Shown piece after piece: positions 1 through 9,714 of a stretch of DNA of 47,580 nucleotides. The stretch is from Myxococcales bacterium (GTDB lineage Bacteria > Myxococcota_A > Polyangia > Polyangiales > SLQV01). The number at the start of each line of letters is the position of its first letter. The stretch's first letter is position 1. A program made the translations under genes and the position numbers. Below the pieces are notes generated by a model. It searched no databases. It had not been told where the DNA came from and saw only the letters and a program-made list of their open reading frames with translations. The DNA lies in the NCBI GenBank assembly GCA_007131285.1, contig SLQV01000194.1, forward strand, positions 1-47,580, given 5' to 3'.

Positions 1-348
1 AAAGAGACCGGTAGCGATAGTAGCGCTGAGCTTGCCGAGATAGACGAGCTTACGCAGCCACCCTTCAGTGCCTACAAATCCAAAACAGTGCTTTCGAAGT
101 CGGCGCTGCAGGTGGCTGTTGGTTCGGAGGGCGCGGTCACGCTGCCTAACGGGCGAAAGTTGCAGGTTCGTCTCGAGCGTATCATGCCGGACAAGCGCTA
201 TTTGGTTCGCGTGTCCATCACTAAATCCGGCGAGAAAGACTACTTGCCATTGCTCCAAGTTGCCGCCGAGCCCGGCAAACGTTTTTTTGTTGCAGGTCAA
301 CAACACAACGACGGCACGCTCTTCGTAGGCATTAAGCTGGGCAAGTAG
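1..348 (+). CDS. C-terminal fragment of a hypothetical protein (5' end outside window)
   Basis: Frame 1 is open from base 1 to TAG at 346-348 (KETGSDSSAELAEIDELTQPPFSAYKSKTVLSKSALQVAVG...LFVGIKLGK); the ORF-track start at 88 is internal. Confidence 0.7.
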   Translation, partial: KETGSDSSAELAEIDELTQPPFSAYKSKTVLSKSALQVAVGSEGAVTLPNGRKLQVRLERIMPDKRYLVRVSITKSGEKDYLPLLQVAAEPGKRFFVAGQQHNDGTLFVGIKLGK

Positions 349-750
349 CGCGAGGCCGTCTACGTTATCGATTGGGCTGGCCTGGGTCATGGTTTGAGGC
401 TGGGGCCATTGAAGCTTGCGCATGGCGTCGTGTCGCCCCCAGCGCGTGGGCCGCGTTCGTGCCGCCGTATCGTACGCTAAAGTTGAACCAGCGGTGAGCT
501 CGCTTATCACCTCGAGGCTTGCATCTTGACACCCTTGACCTAGATAGTGGGGCGGGTAGGCACGGGTGCTCGGCGGGTGTTGGTAGGCTCTGGCGGAACG
601 CGGGGTGCTACCGAGCGCGTATTGTTCGCCGCTGCGGGGGGCCGCGCATCGAACTTTGGGCCCGGATTCAAATGAGGCCGGGTCAGGGCACTTGGACCGC
701 GCTTGCCCCACAAGAACCGAACGAATCGGATGGGAAGGAGTCACGTAAAT

Positions 751-1227
751 ATGACACGTATATCAAAACTCTTGGGCGCAGCCCTTGCTGGCGCGACGCT
801 GCTTTTGGCGATGCCTGCGGGCGGAGCTTACGCGCTGGAAGGCGACGCGCTGATTCAGGTCCTCGACGACCTTGACTCCCAGGCCGCAGACAAGCGCCGC
901 CTCGATAAGCTGGGCGCCGTCAAACTCGAACTCGACCGCTTCAAGTCCCTCTCCAGCGAGGCTCGCGACGCGGTGCGAGAAGAGAAGAAGAGGGATGTCA
1001 TCGATCAGTACCTCACGCTTTTGCGTGCAGAGCTGAAGTTGATTCAGACGCGCATCGATCTCTCGCTTGTTCAATCGAAACTAGCTGAGCACCGCACCAA
1101 GCTGCAGGAGACCGAGCAGACGGTTGCCGCACGCCAGGCCGAGCTGAAGGACCGTACGGCGCGTCTGGATGCTTACCGTGTCAAGTCCGCTGATGCGTCG
1201 GACTCGGCGGAGAAGAGCGATTCGTAG
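751..1227 (+). CDS. Exported coiled-coil/helical hypothetical protein
   Basis: ATG at 751 preceded by GGAAGGAG; signal peptide MTRISKLLGAALAGATLLLAMPAGGAYA; heptad-rich charged remainder. Confidence 0.75.
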   Translation: MTRISKLLGAALAGATLLLAMPAGGAYALEGDALIQVLDDLDSQAADKRRLDKLGAVKLELDRFKSLSSEARDAVREEKKRDVIDQYLTLLRAELKLIQTRIDLSLVQSKLAEHRTKLQETEQTVAARQAELKDRTARLDAYRVKSADASDSAEKSDS

Positions 1228-1262
1228 TCGCGAGCGCTACTCGGAAAAAAGGAATTAACGCC

Positions 1263-2405
1263 ATGATATTCAGGAATGGAACCATAAAAATGACTAAAGT
1301 GACGCTTTTGCTGGCCGCGAGCGGCCTAGTAGCTTTGTTCGCGGGCCAGGGCTGTGCCTCCGTGCCCAAGCCTCAAGAGCTTGCCACCTTGGAGAAGGCT
1401 AAGCAGGCAAAGGAAGTCAAGGCGATACGCAAGACCCAGTCAGAGCTTGTCGCCAAGAGCGATGCTTCGCAGGAAGAGGCAACCAAGGCTTGGAAGAAAA
1501 AGAAGCTTGATACGTCCCGCTATTACGCACGTTTGGGTCAAGCTCAGCTCGACACCGCACTCGCGCTCCAGGCACAGAAGGATGCGAAGGCCGAAATCAA
1601 GCGAGTAGCCGAGGCCACCAAGGCAAGCGGTGCGCAGGTTGCAGAACTTGATGATGCGCTTGCAAGTGTCAACGAAAAGCTCGCGCTCTACGAAAAGATC
1701 GATCAGAAGGATGGCGCTTTTGCGGCTCAGGGAACCCTCGCGGAGCGAATCGACGCCGCAGTCGCAGCCGTGAATGAGGCCGCCAAGGTTGGAGCGGATA
1801 AATACGCCAAGACACCTTTCACGCAAGCTCAGACGGAGTTGGTTGCGGCACGTGAAGCCCGCACCCTCGGCAACGTCGCGCAGGCTCAGAAATCCGCTGA
1901 AGCGGCCATTATAGCGGCCAAGCAGGCGTATACGATAGCGAAACCGCACTACAATGAAGACGCAGCCAAGGGCAACCTTGCCGAGCGTGACGCTGCACTC
2001 CAGCGAGACCTCGCAACCATCGCTGGTGTTAACCCTCAGTTGCGCCAGGTGGGCAGTGTCCGGCAGGTCGCCTTATCGATTCAAGCTGCATTCGCAAAGA
2101 AGGGAACAGAGCTTACCTCGGCACGAGCACCTGTTGTCATGCAGATCGCTGACGTGTTGAAAAAGCACCCAGACTACAAAGTGCTAGTGGTTGGGTTCAC
2201 CAGCTTTGGAGTGCGCGCTGCAGACCGGTACTCTGTCTCGCAGGCACGCGCTCAGAACGTGGCCAACTACCTGGACCAGGCGGGTGTTGATCGTAAGCAA
2301 ATTTCGGCGACGGGTCGCGGGGCCGAAGAGTTTGCAGATAAGCGCAAGTTCAGCAACGCCAATGACCGGGTCGAAATCATTGTGGTGCTGAAAAGTAGCA
2401 CCTAG
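1263..2405 (+). CDS. OmpA-family lipoprotein with N-terminal DUF4398-like region
   Basis: Lipobox-like LFAGQGC; helical Ala/Lys-rich region; C-terminal OmpA-like peptidoglycan-binding motif (VVGFTSFGVRAADRYSVSQARAQNVANYLDQAGVDRKQISATGRGAEEF...NDRVEIIV). Confidence 0.88.
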   Translation: MIFRNGTIKMTKVTLLLAASGLVALFAGQGCASVPKPQELATLEKAKQAKEVKAIRKTQSELVAKSDASQEEATKAWKKKKLDTSRYYARLGQAQLDTALALQAQKDAKAEIKRVAEATKASGAQVAELDDALASVNEKLALYEKIDQKDGAFAAQGTLAERIDAAVAAVNEAAKVGADKYAKTPFTQAQTELVAAREARTLGNVAQAQKSAEAAIIAAKQAYTIAKPHYNEDAAKGNLAERDAALQRDLATIAGVNPQLRQVGSVRQVALSIQAAFAKKGTELTSARAPVVMQIADVLKKHPDYKVLVVGFTSFGVRAADRYSVSQARAQNVANYLDQAGVDRKQISATGRGAEEFADKRKFSNANDRVEIIVVLKSST

Positions 2406-2495
2406 TCATTTGAGGGCATGTTGAGAGAGGATGAGCGTGGCTCTTCCTCTCGCGTGCTCCCACTTCTCCTGACCGGTTGCGACGGGGAAGAGTTT

Positions 2496-2528
2496 AAGGG
2501 CCGGCGTGCGTTGAGCACCTCGGCCCTT
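2496..2528 (+). terminator. Hairpin AAGGGCCG...CGGCCCTT followed by T-rich sequence
   Basis: 8-bp perfect stem, 17-nt loop, then TGTATTTG; between the OmpA-like gene and trmH. Confidence 0.5.
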
Positions 2529-2549
2529 TGTATTTGACAGGAGATCGGC

Positions 2550-3299
2550 GTGCTGTCTGAAGCAGAAATCAAGGAACTTGCTGAGCTCAAGGAGCAGGTA
2601 GTGCCTCGGCGTCTGGAGCTGATCCGTCGCGTTGCGTCACAACGTACGCGTGCATTCGTGCCGGTTTTCGACCAGCTTTGCGATCCGCATAACATGTCCG
2701 CCGTGCTACGTAGCGCGGAAGCGATGGGGCTGGAGACCGTTCATGTGGTCGAGGGGGATGTCCCCTTTGCCGGTTCGCGGCCCGTAGCCCGTGGCGCGCA
2801 GCGCTGGATGGAAATTGTAACGCACCCCGATGCGAAGACGTGCGTCAGAGCGCTGCATGAGGAGGGGTATACCGTCCTCGTCGCGGCGCTAGGGGGCCAG
2901 CTTGGGCCCCAGTCATTGCCGGATCTCCGGCCCGTGGCCGTAGTTTTTGGCAACGAGCATCACGGCGTGTCCGAGGCGTTTCGCGCGGTCGCCGATGGTA
3001 GCTACGAAGTGCCGATGTTCGGTTTCGTTGAAAGTCTTAACGTATCTGTCGCAGCCGCGCTTACCGCCTTTGCAGCGTTGCAGGGGCTCGCGCGTCAGCG
3101 GCCAGCGGCTGAGGAGGATCGTCTCCTTCTGCGTTACCTTCGGACAAGCACGATGACCCGCCGTGAGAAGCAAATCGCCGATGGTATCCGTGGCAACACG
3201 GGCGCTTCGGATGACGTGCTGCCCGCTGCGCGAGCAGGGGCGGGTGACGCTGTGTCCCAAGATCAGAAGGTGCTGGGTGCCTCGAGCGTCGAAGGATGA
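2550..3299 (+). CDS. trmH: TrmH-family tRNA/rRNA 2'-O-methyltransferase (SpoU)
   Basis: GTG start after CAGGAG; conserved CDPHNMSAVLRSAEAMG, VVFGNEHHGVSEAF, MFGFVESLNVSVAAA motifs. Confidence 0.9.
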   Translation: MLSEAEIKELAELKEQVVPRRLELIRRVASQRTRAFVPVFDQLCDPHNMSAVLRSAEAMGLETVHVVEGDVPFAGSRPVARGAQRWMEIVTHPDAKTCVRALHEEGYTVLVAALGGQLGPQSLPDLRPVAVVFGNEHHGVSEAFRAVADGSYEVPMFGFVESLNVSVAAALTAFAALQGLARQRPAAEEDRLLLRYLRTSTMTRREKQIADGIRGNTGASDDVLPAARAGAGDAVSQDQKVLGASSVEG

Positions 3300-5554
3300 A
3301 GCCTTGGTTCAAGCGCGTGCTAGCTGGTGTGACGCTGCTCTTCTCGGTCACCGTGTTGGCGCTGGCTATTACCGTGAAGGTCTGGACCGCTGACCTTCCT
3401 AACCTTGACGAGGTCCGGGCCTATCGTCCTCCCGAGAGCACCTGGCTGCTCGACAAAGAAGGCCGTCTCGTGGGGGAGTTCTTTGAGGAACGCCGCCGCT
3501 GCGTCGAGGCGGCTGCGATTCCCAGACATTTTTTTCTGTCCGTGCTGGCTGCGGAGGATGCCAACTTTTTTCAGCATGGCGGTTTCGACGCAAAGGCGAT
3601 TGGGCGGGCCATCCTCTACCGCGTCACCGGCCGTCAGCTTCAGGGCGGGAGCACATTGACCCAACAGCTCGTCAAGCTCTTGCTCTTGAATCCAGAACGG
3701 ACTCTGAAGCGCAAAGTGCGTGAAGTCATCCTGGCGCGCCGCGTAGAGGCGGCCCTTTCGAAAGAGGAGATACTCACGCTTTACGCGAACCACGTGAACT
3801 TTGGGCATGGCCGCTACGGTATCGCTGAGGCGAGTCGCTTCTATTTCGGAAAGGCGCCTCAGGACCTTGACTTGGCCGAGAGTGCCTTGCTCGCAGGTTT
3901 GCCTCAGGCCCCAGCGCGTCTCAGTCCTAGGGTCAATCTTGAGGCTGCCGAGCGGCGCCGGGGCTACGTGCTGGGTCAGCTTGCGGCAAAACGTAGCACG
4001 CATTGGCCGGACCTTAGCGCGGCGGCGATTGCGGCGGCGGCGGAGCAACCCATTGAGCTGAAGGCGCCGCCTTCCATAGCAGACGGCGCCTTTGAAGTGC
4101 TCTCCGAAGCCCGCGAGCGGCTGGCCGCGCTCCATCCCAAGCTGAACCTCAACACAGCGGGACTCACCGTCACTCTCACGCTCGATAGGGCGCTCCAGAC
4201 CAAGGCACGGGCGGCGCTAAGCAGACAGCTCGGAGCACTGGATGCGCGTCTTTTTCAGCGTTTTCTTGTGGAAGGGCTCAAGGTGGCCAAGGCGCCCGAG
4301 CGCGACGCATCTGAGCTGGTGCGGGGAGCGCTTTTGCGCGGGGAACTCATAGCTGTTGACAGCCATTCCGGGGCCTTCGAGGTTCGGGTGGGGACCGGCA
4401 GCTACACGCTTGCTACGGCGCCGGATACGCGCGAGCACTCAGTCCGCGGTAAGCTTGAGAGCCTGCTTGAAAGCGGAAAGACCACGGTCCCGGTGCGCTT
4501 CGTTGGGGGAAAGCGCGTGGAGCTCGCACTCGGACCAGAAGGGGCGATCGTCGTGATTGAGCCTCGCCAGGGGGCACTGCGCGCTATGGTGGGTGGCAGC
4601 GCCGACCGGCCAGGCTTCAATCGCGCGGTGTCGGCATTGCGGCAGCCGGGGTCCGCCTTTAAGCCGATCGTTTTTGGGCAGGCGCTGGCATCCGGTAGGT
4701 ACACCCACGCATCTCGGCTTTTCGATGCGCCGGTGAGCTATGAGGCGTGGCAGCCGCAGAATTACGAGCCTTGGCACTTTAGAGGCCAAGTATCGCTGCG
4801 CGAGGCGCTAGCTCAGTCGATCAATCTCGCGGCGGTTCGGTTGACGGAAGCCGTTACCGTGCCCGAAGTGATTCGCTTCGCGCGATCCCTCGGCATTACG
4901 CGGCCATTGACACCGGACCTCTCGTTAGCGCTCGGCTCAAGCGAAGTCACCGTGCTTGAACTGACCCAGGCGTACGCGGTTTTCGCAGCAGGTGGCATGT
5001 ATCGTGCGCCGCGGCTGATTGAAGAGGTCCGCGATGCCAAAGGCGCGCGTCTTGAAGCTGAGGCGGTTTCATCAAAGCGCGTTGTCAGCGAGGCCGCCGC
5101 CTTCTTGCTGACGTCTCTACTGCGCTCGGTTGTGACCTCGGGAACGGGAAGACGCGCGCAATCTCTCCCTTTCGAGAGTGCTGGCAAGACGGGCACGAGC
5201 AATCGCGCTCGAGATGCGTGGTTTGTCGGATACTCCACCGAAATGTGTGCCGGCGTATGGGTTGGTTTCGATGACAGGCGTGTCCTCGGCGCTGGGGAAG
5301 GCGGTTCAAGTGTAGCTTTGCCTATTTGGATGGCCACAATGCAGGCAACCGCCTCCAAAGCTCCTCCGTTCACGGTACCATCATCGCTTATTGCCTTGCG
5401 GCTCGACCCACAAAGCGGGCGCAGGCTTACGCCGGAGCGATCCGCCGCAGGCGAAGGCGAAGTGGCCTACTTTATCCCAGGCACCGAACCCCCCCTCGAT
5501 GACGCGGCCGGTGACATCGACGCGAGTCTGGATGCCGCGTTTTTCGAAGAGTAG
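3296..5554 (+). CDS. Penicillin-binding protein, PBP1A family (GT51 transglycosylase + transpeptidase)
   Basis: GT51 motifs (AAEDANFFQHGG, QGGSTLTQQLVK, RRVEAALSKEEILTLYANHV) and transpeptidase motifs (RQPGSAFKP, AGKTGTSNRARDAWFVGYS). ATGA overlap with trmH. Confidence 0.93.
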   Translation: MKPWFKRVLAGVTLLFSVTVLALAITVKVWTADLPNLDEVRAYRPPESTWLLDKEGRLVGEFFEERRRCVEAAAIPRHFFLSVLAAEDANFFQHGGFDAKAIGRAILYRVTGRQLQGGSTLTQQLVKLLLLNPERTLKRKVREVILARRVEAALSKEEILTLYANHVNFGHGRYGIAEASRFYFGKAPQDLDLAESALLAGLPQAPARLSPRVNLEAAERRRGYVLGQLAAKRSTHWPDLSAAAIAAAAEQPIELKAPPSIADGAFEVLSEARERLAALHPKLNLNTAGLTVTLTLDRALQTKARAALSRQLGALDARLFQRFLVEGLKVAKAPERDASELVRGALLRGELIAVDSHSGAFEVRVGTGSYTLATAPDTREHSVRGKLESLLESGKTTVPVRFVGGKRVELALGPEGAIVVIEPRQGALRAMVGGSADRPGFNRAVSALRQPGSAFKPIVFGQALASGRYTHASRLFDAPVSYEAWQPQNYEPWHFRGQVSLREALAQSINLAAVRLTEAVTVPEVIRFARSLGITRPLTPDLSLALGSSEVTVLELTQAYAVFAAGGMYRAPRLIEEVRDAKGARLEAEAVSSKRVVSEAAAFLLTSLLRSVVTSGTGRRAQSLPFESAGKTGTSNRARDAWFVGYSTEMCAGVWVGFDDRRVLGAGEGGSSVALPIWMATMQATASKAPPFTVPSSLIALRLDPQSGRRLTPERSAAGEGEVAYFIPGTEPPLDDAAGDIDASLDAAFFEE

Positions 5555-5847
5555 CGGCACGCCCCTGAAAGCAAAAAATAGGCGCATGCCCGATTGAAGC
5601 GCGAAGAGCCTAGCGGTGCATCGATGGCATGCTAACTTCGAAGAGCGGAGTCTGCGGCCGGGGGGTCGCCCAAAAACACGAGATAGGTCAACGCCTATCA
5701 GGTGGAGTCAAGGGCGATCCGAGGAGCGGGCGGCGTATGGCAGCGGTCACCGCTGCAACCTTGGCGGTCGTGGCGGTCGGCGGAGCGAGGGTAGGTTTTG
5801 GGTACTCGAACCATGGGTTCGGGTCGGACGGCCGCTTGGAACGGTAA

Positions 5848-6282
5848 ATGGGTAATCGACTGTACGTAGGCAATCTCTCTTTCAACACGACTGACCAAAC
5901 GCTTCAAGAAGCCTTCGCCGCATGCGGCGAGGTTGTTGATGTGAAGGTTGTCACCGACCGCGAAACCGGTCGTTCGCGAGGCTTTGGCTTCGTGTCGATG
6001 CGGACTGATTCGGAGGCCCAAGCAGCCATCGAAGCGTTCGATGGTCGGGATCTCGATGGGCGCACGTTGCGTGTCAACGAAGCCGAAGAACGCCCCGCGC
6101 GCAGCGGTGGTGGCGGCGGTGGCGGCTTCGGCGGTGGCGGTGGCGGCGGCGGCGGCTTCGGCGGTCGCAGCGGTGGCTTTGACCGTGGCGGTGACCGCGG
6201 TGGCGACCGTGGCTTTGACCGTGGCGGTGACCGCGGTGGCGACCGTAACGGTGGCGGCTCGCGTCGCGGCCGTCGTTGGTAG
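5848..6282 (+). CDS. RRM-domain RNA-binding protein with Gly/Arg/Asp-rich C-terminal tail
   Basis: RNP2 RLYVGNLSF and RNP1 RSRGFGFVSM motifs, then GGGGF and RGGDRGGDRGFD repeats. Confidence 0.95.
   Translation: MGNRLYVGNLSFNTTDQTLQEAFAACGEVVDVKVVTDRETGRSRGFGFVSMRTDSEAQAAIEAFDGRDLDGRTLRVNEAEERPARSGGGGGGGFGGGGGGGGGFGGRSGGFDRGGDRGGDRGFDRGGDRGGDRNGGGSRRGRRW
6175..6246 (+). repeat. Perfect 36-bp tandem duplication inside the RRM-protein gene
   Basis: GGCTTTGACCGTGGCGGTGACCGCGGTGGCGACCGT at 6175-6210 and identically at 6211-6246, encoding GFDRGGDRGGDR twice. Confidence 0.95.
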
Positions 6283-6366
6283 CTAAGCGCTGCCGATGGG
6301 CTCAGGGCTCATGCAGTCCTGCGCTTGTTTGAGGCTTTGCGGCGTGAACACGATGAAGGTGTGTTT

Positions 6367-6420
6367 GGTGGACTAGCGCTGGTCGACTAGCTTAGTGGAC
6401 TGCCGTAGTGGACTAAGCGC
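6367..6420. repeat. Four imperfect 13-14 bp tandem repeats (GGTGGACTAGCGCT / GGTCGACTAGCTT / AGTGGACTGCCGT / AGTGGACTAAGCGC)
   Basis: Read directly at 6367, 6381, 6394 and 6407, in the 3' region of the RRM gene. Confidence 0.7.
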
Positions 6421-6464
6421 TCCTTGAAACACTGGAAGCGCGTACAGGCGCAAATCCAAGAGTC

Positions 6465-6501
6465 AATGCCCCCGGTGTCCTAGGCGGATATCGGGGGCAT
6501 T
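6465..6501 (+). terminator. Hairpin AATGCCCCCG...CGGGGGCATT
   Basis: 10-bp perfect inverted repeat, 17-nt loop, followed by TGTGTTTGT. Confidence 0.7.
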
Positions 6502-6584
6502 TGTGTTTGTAGTCCTTGGCAACTTTGAGGCGCGCGGGTTTATGCCTAGAAGCCGCAGGCTGATCGGTCTATACCGCAGCGACC

Positions 6585-8660
6585 GTGCACTCGGAAAGCT
6601 TTGTCTACGATCTCGGGATGGTGCTCGGTGTAGCCGCCGTGACCTCGCTGATTTTCCGGCTGCTCAAGCAGCCGAGTACACTGGGTTATCTGGTGGCGGG
6701 GCTGATTATCGGCCCGTACATCCCGGGGCCTCTTTTCGCTGACCCGGAACGCGTCCACGCGCTTTCTGAGTTCGGCGTCATTCTGGTCATGTTCGCCATC
6801 GGGCTTGAGTTTCGCATTGCGAAGCTTTTGCAGGTGCTGCCCGTCGCAGGGTTCGCAGCGCTTGTGCAGATGAGCGGTCTTTTCGTTGCCGGCTACATGG
6901 TTGGTCGCGCTCTTGACTTTAGTGTTGTTGCGTCGCTTTTCGTCGGTGCCTGCATCTGCATTTCCAGCACGATGTTGGTTTCCAAGATGTTTAGCGAGCA
7001 ACGCGTGGATACGTCTTCGCGAACCTTTGTGCTGAGCATTCTTGTACTGCAGGATGTTGTAGCCATCGCATTGATCGCGACCATGACGGCCGTGGCGAAG
7101 GGTGGAGGGCTTGATGGCACCGAGCTATTGCTCTTACTTCTCAAGCTGGGGCTCACCCTTGTAGGGCTCGCCGCGGGTGGTCTCTTTTTAATCCCGCGTT
7201 TGGTTCGGCTGACCTCGCGGCTTAAGAGTCCAGAAGCGACAGTCGTCGTATCGACGGGTCTCTGCTTCGTGATGGCGGTGCTCGCAGATCGGCTGGGGTA
7301 CTCCGTAGCTCTTGGTGCGTTCGTCGCCGGTATGTTGGTTGCGGAATCCGGTAGAGCCCAGGAAGTTGAGCATTCGGTGCAGCCAGTGCGCGACATGTTC
7401 GCCGCTGTCTTTTTCGTCTCCATTGGCATGGCCGCCGACCCCAGGCTGGCCTTCGAATACGCTGGGACTTCGCTGGCTCTCGCGGGTGTGATCATCGTGG
7501 CTCAACTCTCGATGCTTTTACTCGGCGGGGTGCTTTCGGGCGTGGGCCTGCGTCGCTCGGTCTTTGCCGGCTTGGCACTCGGTCAAATCGGTGAGTTTGC
7601 GTTTATCATTGTGGAAATCGGCCGATCGGCGCGAGTTGTTCCGAAGGAGTTGCCGCCGATCTTGGTCACCGTTGCGGTACTGACGACCTTCACCACGCCA
7701 ATATTGCTTAAACAGGCCGCACGCATCGTTCATGGGGTCGACGTGCTTTTGCCATCCCGGCTGAGTCACTTGCTCTCCCTCTACGAAGCTTGGCTCGAGC
7801 GCGCCCGCTCTGCACCTTGGGCCGGAACCTCACAGCGCTCTCCTCTGTTGCGCGCGCTACGCGCGGTGCTTATCGACTGCCTAGTGCTCTTCGGCATCAT
7901 GGCGCTCTGGAGCACGTGGTCCCGAGAAATCGGAACCTTTCTGGTATCCGCCCTCGACCTGCCAAAGCGGCACGGCAGCCTAGCCGCCGCATGTCTGGCT
8001 GCGCTTCTCTGCGCATTTCCGCTCTTCGTCTTGATCCACAATACGCGAACTCTCGCGAGCCACGTATCGAAGCGCGTCTTCGAGGGGGCTACGGGGGCTT
8101 CACGTCGGTTACTGGCTCTTGCGGTCGAGACGCTCGTGTTTGTGGGCCTCTCCTTGCCTGCCATCGCAGTTACCGCGCCGCTTTGGGAGCTGCGCTACAT
8201 CATGCCTGGGGTGGCGGTGATCGCTGTCATCTTGCTTGCGGTGCTGTGGCGCGCGGCGGGACGCGTGGAGGCCGAGCTCCAGAGTAGCGCGGCACGGTTT
8301 GGCACTTTGCTTGCGCGGCAGAGTCTCACAGCCCCCGTTGCGTCGCCGGAGGCCTCGGGCGTGGAGGTGGCCCCAGGCGTCGACCAAAGCGTCAAGGTAG
8401 CGGTTTCGGCGAACTGTTTCGCGACGGACCGTACCCTGGGTGAGCTAGACCTGCGAGCCAATAGTGGGGCGTCGGTGATGGCGATCCAACGGCCGGATAG
8501 CAGTGTGGTATTCCCTCGGGGGTCTGAGCGGCTTCGAGAGGGGGATGTCTTGGTGCTCGTCGGCTCGACCGAGGCCTGCGAACGCGCCTCGAGTCGACTA
8601 CTCCGCGGCGGTGAGGACGCCGATGATTCCGACCCAGACCAGGGGCTGCAGCCGGCCTGA
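6585..8660 (+). CDS. Kef-type (CPA2) monovalent cation:proton antiporter with C-terminal TrkA-C-like domain
   Basis: STLGYLVAGLIIGP, EFGVILVMFAIGLEFRIAKL, many TM segments, C-terminal GELDLRANSGASVMAIQRPDSSVVFPRGSERLREGDVLVLVGS. Start could be 6585 (GTG) or 6618 (ATG). Confidence 0.9.
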   Translation: MHSESFVYDLGMVLGVAAVTSLIFRLLKQPSTLGYLVAGLIIGPYIPGPLFADPERVHALSEFGVILVMFAIGLEFRIAKLLQVLPVAGFAALVQMSGLFVAGYMVGRALDFSVVASLFVGACICISSTMLVSKMFSEQRVDTSSRTFVLSILVLQDVVAIALIATMTAVAKGGGLDGTELLLLLLKLGLTLVGLAAGGLFLIPRLVRLTSRLKSPEATVVVSTGLCFVMAVLADRLGYSVALGAFVAGMLVAESGRAQEVEHSVQPVRDMFAAVFFVSIGMAADPRLAFEYAGTSLALAGVIIVAQLSMLLLGGVLSGVGLRRSVFAGLALGQIGEFAFIIVEIGRSARVVPKELPPILVTVAVLTTFTTPILLKQAARIVHGVDVLLPSRLSHLLSLYEAWLERARSAPWAGTSQRSPLLRALRAVLIDCLVLFGIMALWSTWSREIGTFLVSALDLPKRHGSLAAACLAALLCAFPLFVLIHNTRTLASHVSKRVFEGATGASRRLLALAVETLVFVGLSLPAIAVTAPLWELRYIMPGVAVIAVILLAVLWRAAGRVEAELQSSAARFGTLLARQSLTAPVASPEASGVEVAPGVDQSVKVAVSANCFATDRTLGELDLRANSGASVMAIQRPDSSVVFPRGSERLREGDVLVLVGSTEACERASSRLLRGGEDADDSDPDQGLQPA

Positions 8661-8757
8661 GCCTTGCGTTTTGGGGCGTACCGGTTTTTTGGCTAGAGCC
8701 AGCTTCACCGCTTCGGCAAGTTTCCGCCACGGTGTGCTAGAGAAAGGTGAAGAGCAG

Positions 8758-9267
8758 ATGACGCAGACACTAGAAGAGATGGTCGCGGCCAGGCTGGGGA
8801 TCATGCCCCCAGTGGGAGCGGCGGGTTTGTACCGCACCACGTTGCGGTCCGGCGCCCAGATTTGGGTGTCGGGTCAGCTCTCGCTCGCCGACGATGGTAG
8901 CGTTCTGACCGGCCGCTGTGGCGCGGATCTTGATGTCGAAACCGGTCGCGTTGCGGCACGACAGGCGTTACGCGGCGTGTTGTCTCAGGTCGTCAACGTG
9001 GCCAAAGGAACTCCTGCCACTTCGGTGCGCTGTCTAAAGCTTGGCGTATTTATCGCGGCGACACCGGAGTTTAGCCAGCAAACTCAAGTTGCGGACGGCG
9101 CTTCAGAGCTGCTTGCAGACGTGCTTGGCGAAGCCGCCCTGGGGACGCGGACTGCGGTTGGCGTGACTTCATTGCCGAGAGGGGCTGCGGTCGAAATCGA
9201 GGCGGTATTCGAGCTCATGGATCCTCCGATCGAGCGGGCGCGAGCGATTCACGCGCAACGAAGTTAG
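8758..9267 (+). CDS. RidA/YjgF-family protein
   Basis: ATG at 8758 after AAGGTGAAGAG; GAQIWVSGQLSLADDG, AARQALRGVLSQV, GTRTAVGVTSLPRGAAVEIEAVFEL match the RidA fold pattern. Confidence 0.85.
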   Translation: MTQTLEEMVAARLGIMPPVGAAGLYRTTLRSGAQIWVSGQLSLADDGSVLTGRCGADLDVETGRVAARQALRGVLSQVVNVAKGTPATSVRCLKLGVFIAATPEFSQQTQVADGASELLADVLGEAALGTRTAVGVTSLPRGAAVEIEAVFELMDPPIERARAIHAQRS

Positions 9268-9476
9268 GTGCGATGCGTGCTTGAAATGCAGGGGGGCAAG
9301 AAGGCATGTGCTGAGTAAGCCTGCTCGAAGCTGCGGGAGGCGCGTTTGCGCTCCTCGATGTCGGGCTAAGTCCGTCTACGACGACGCTGAGCCCGTCTCC
9401 AAATGGGCTGAGCTTCATATCGTCGGTCTGGGGCCGGTGCCGCTCTCCAATGCGTTCGCAGCTCACCAATTCGGTA

Positions 9477-9549
9477 GTTGAGCCTCTACAGCGCTGGGTT
9501 CGCCGCTGTGTTCGCCGCGCGCCTTCAATCGCTCACGCATGAAGGAAGG
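9477..9549. repeat. Dispersed 73-bp intergenic box, copy A
   Basis: GTTGAGCCTCTACAGCGCTGGGTTCGCCGCTGTGTTCGCCGCGCGCCTTCAATCGCTCACGCATGAAGGAAGG; about 66/73 identical to 47363-47435 in the same orientation. Confidence 0.85.
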
Positions 9550-9686
9550 CCGGGAGGCGCCCAGCGTGCTCCCTCGCCCGGCTGCCGCTGGCGCAACCTG
9601 TTCCTGCACCGTACGGATGCACTTCAGTCGAAGGCTGTCGGGCCCGGAACATACACGACTCTGCTGTCGGTTCGCGGCGCAACGAT

Positions 9687-9714
9687 ATCAGCAAGACGCC
9701 ATCAGCAAGACGCC
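9687..9714. repeat. Perfect 14-bp tandem duplication ATCAGCAAGACGCC x2
   Basis: 9687-9700 and 9701-9714 identical; intergenic. Confidence 0.8.

Noticed and set aside
3320-4135. 271-aa minus-strand ORF opposite the PBP gene
   Set aside because: Antisense to a clearly recognised PBP1A-family gene; long antisense ORFs are expected at high GC and the protein shows no recognisable motif.
4813-5373. 186-aa minus-strand ORF
   Set aside because: Antisense to the transpeptidase domain of the PBP gene, no motif.
6893-7495. 200-aa minus-strand ORF opposite the Kef antiporter
   Set aside because: Low-complexity Ser/Thr/Ala/Arg composition typical of antisense frames in GC-rich membrane-protein genes.
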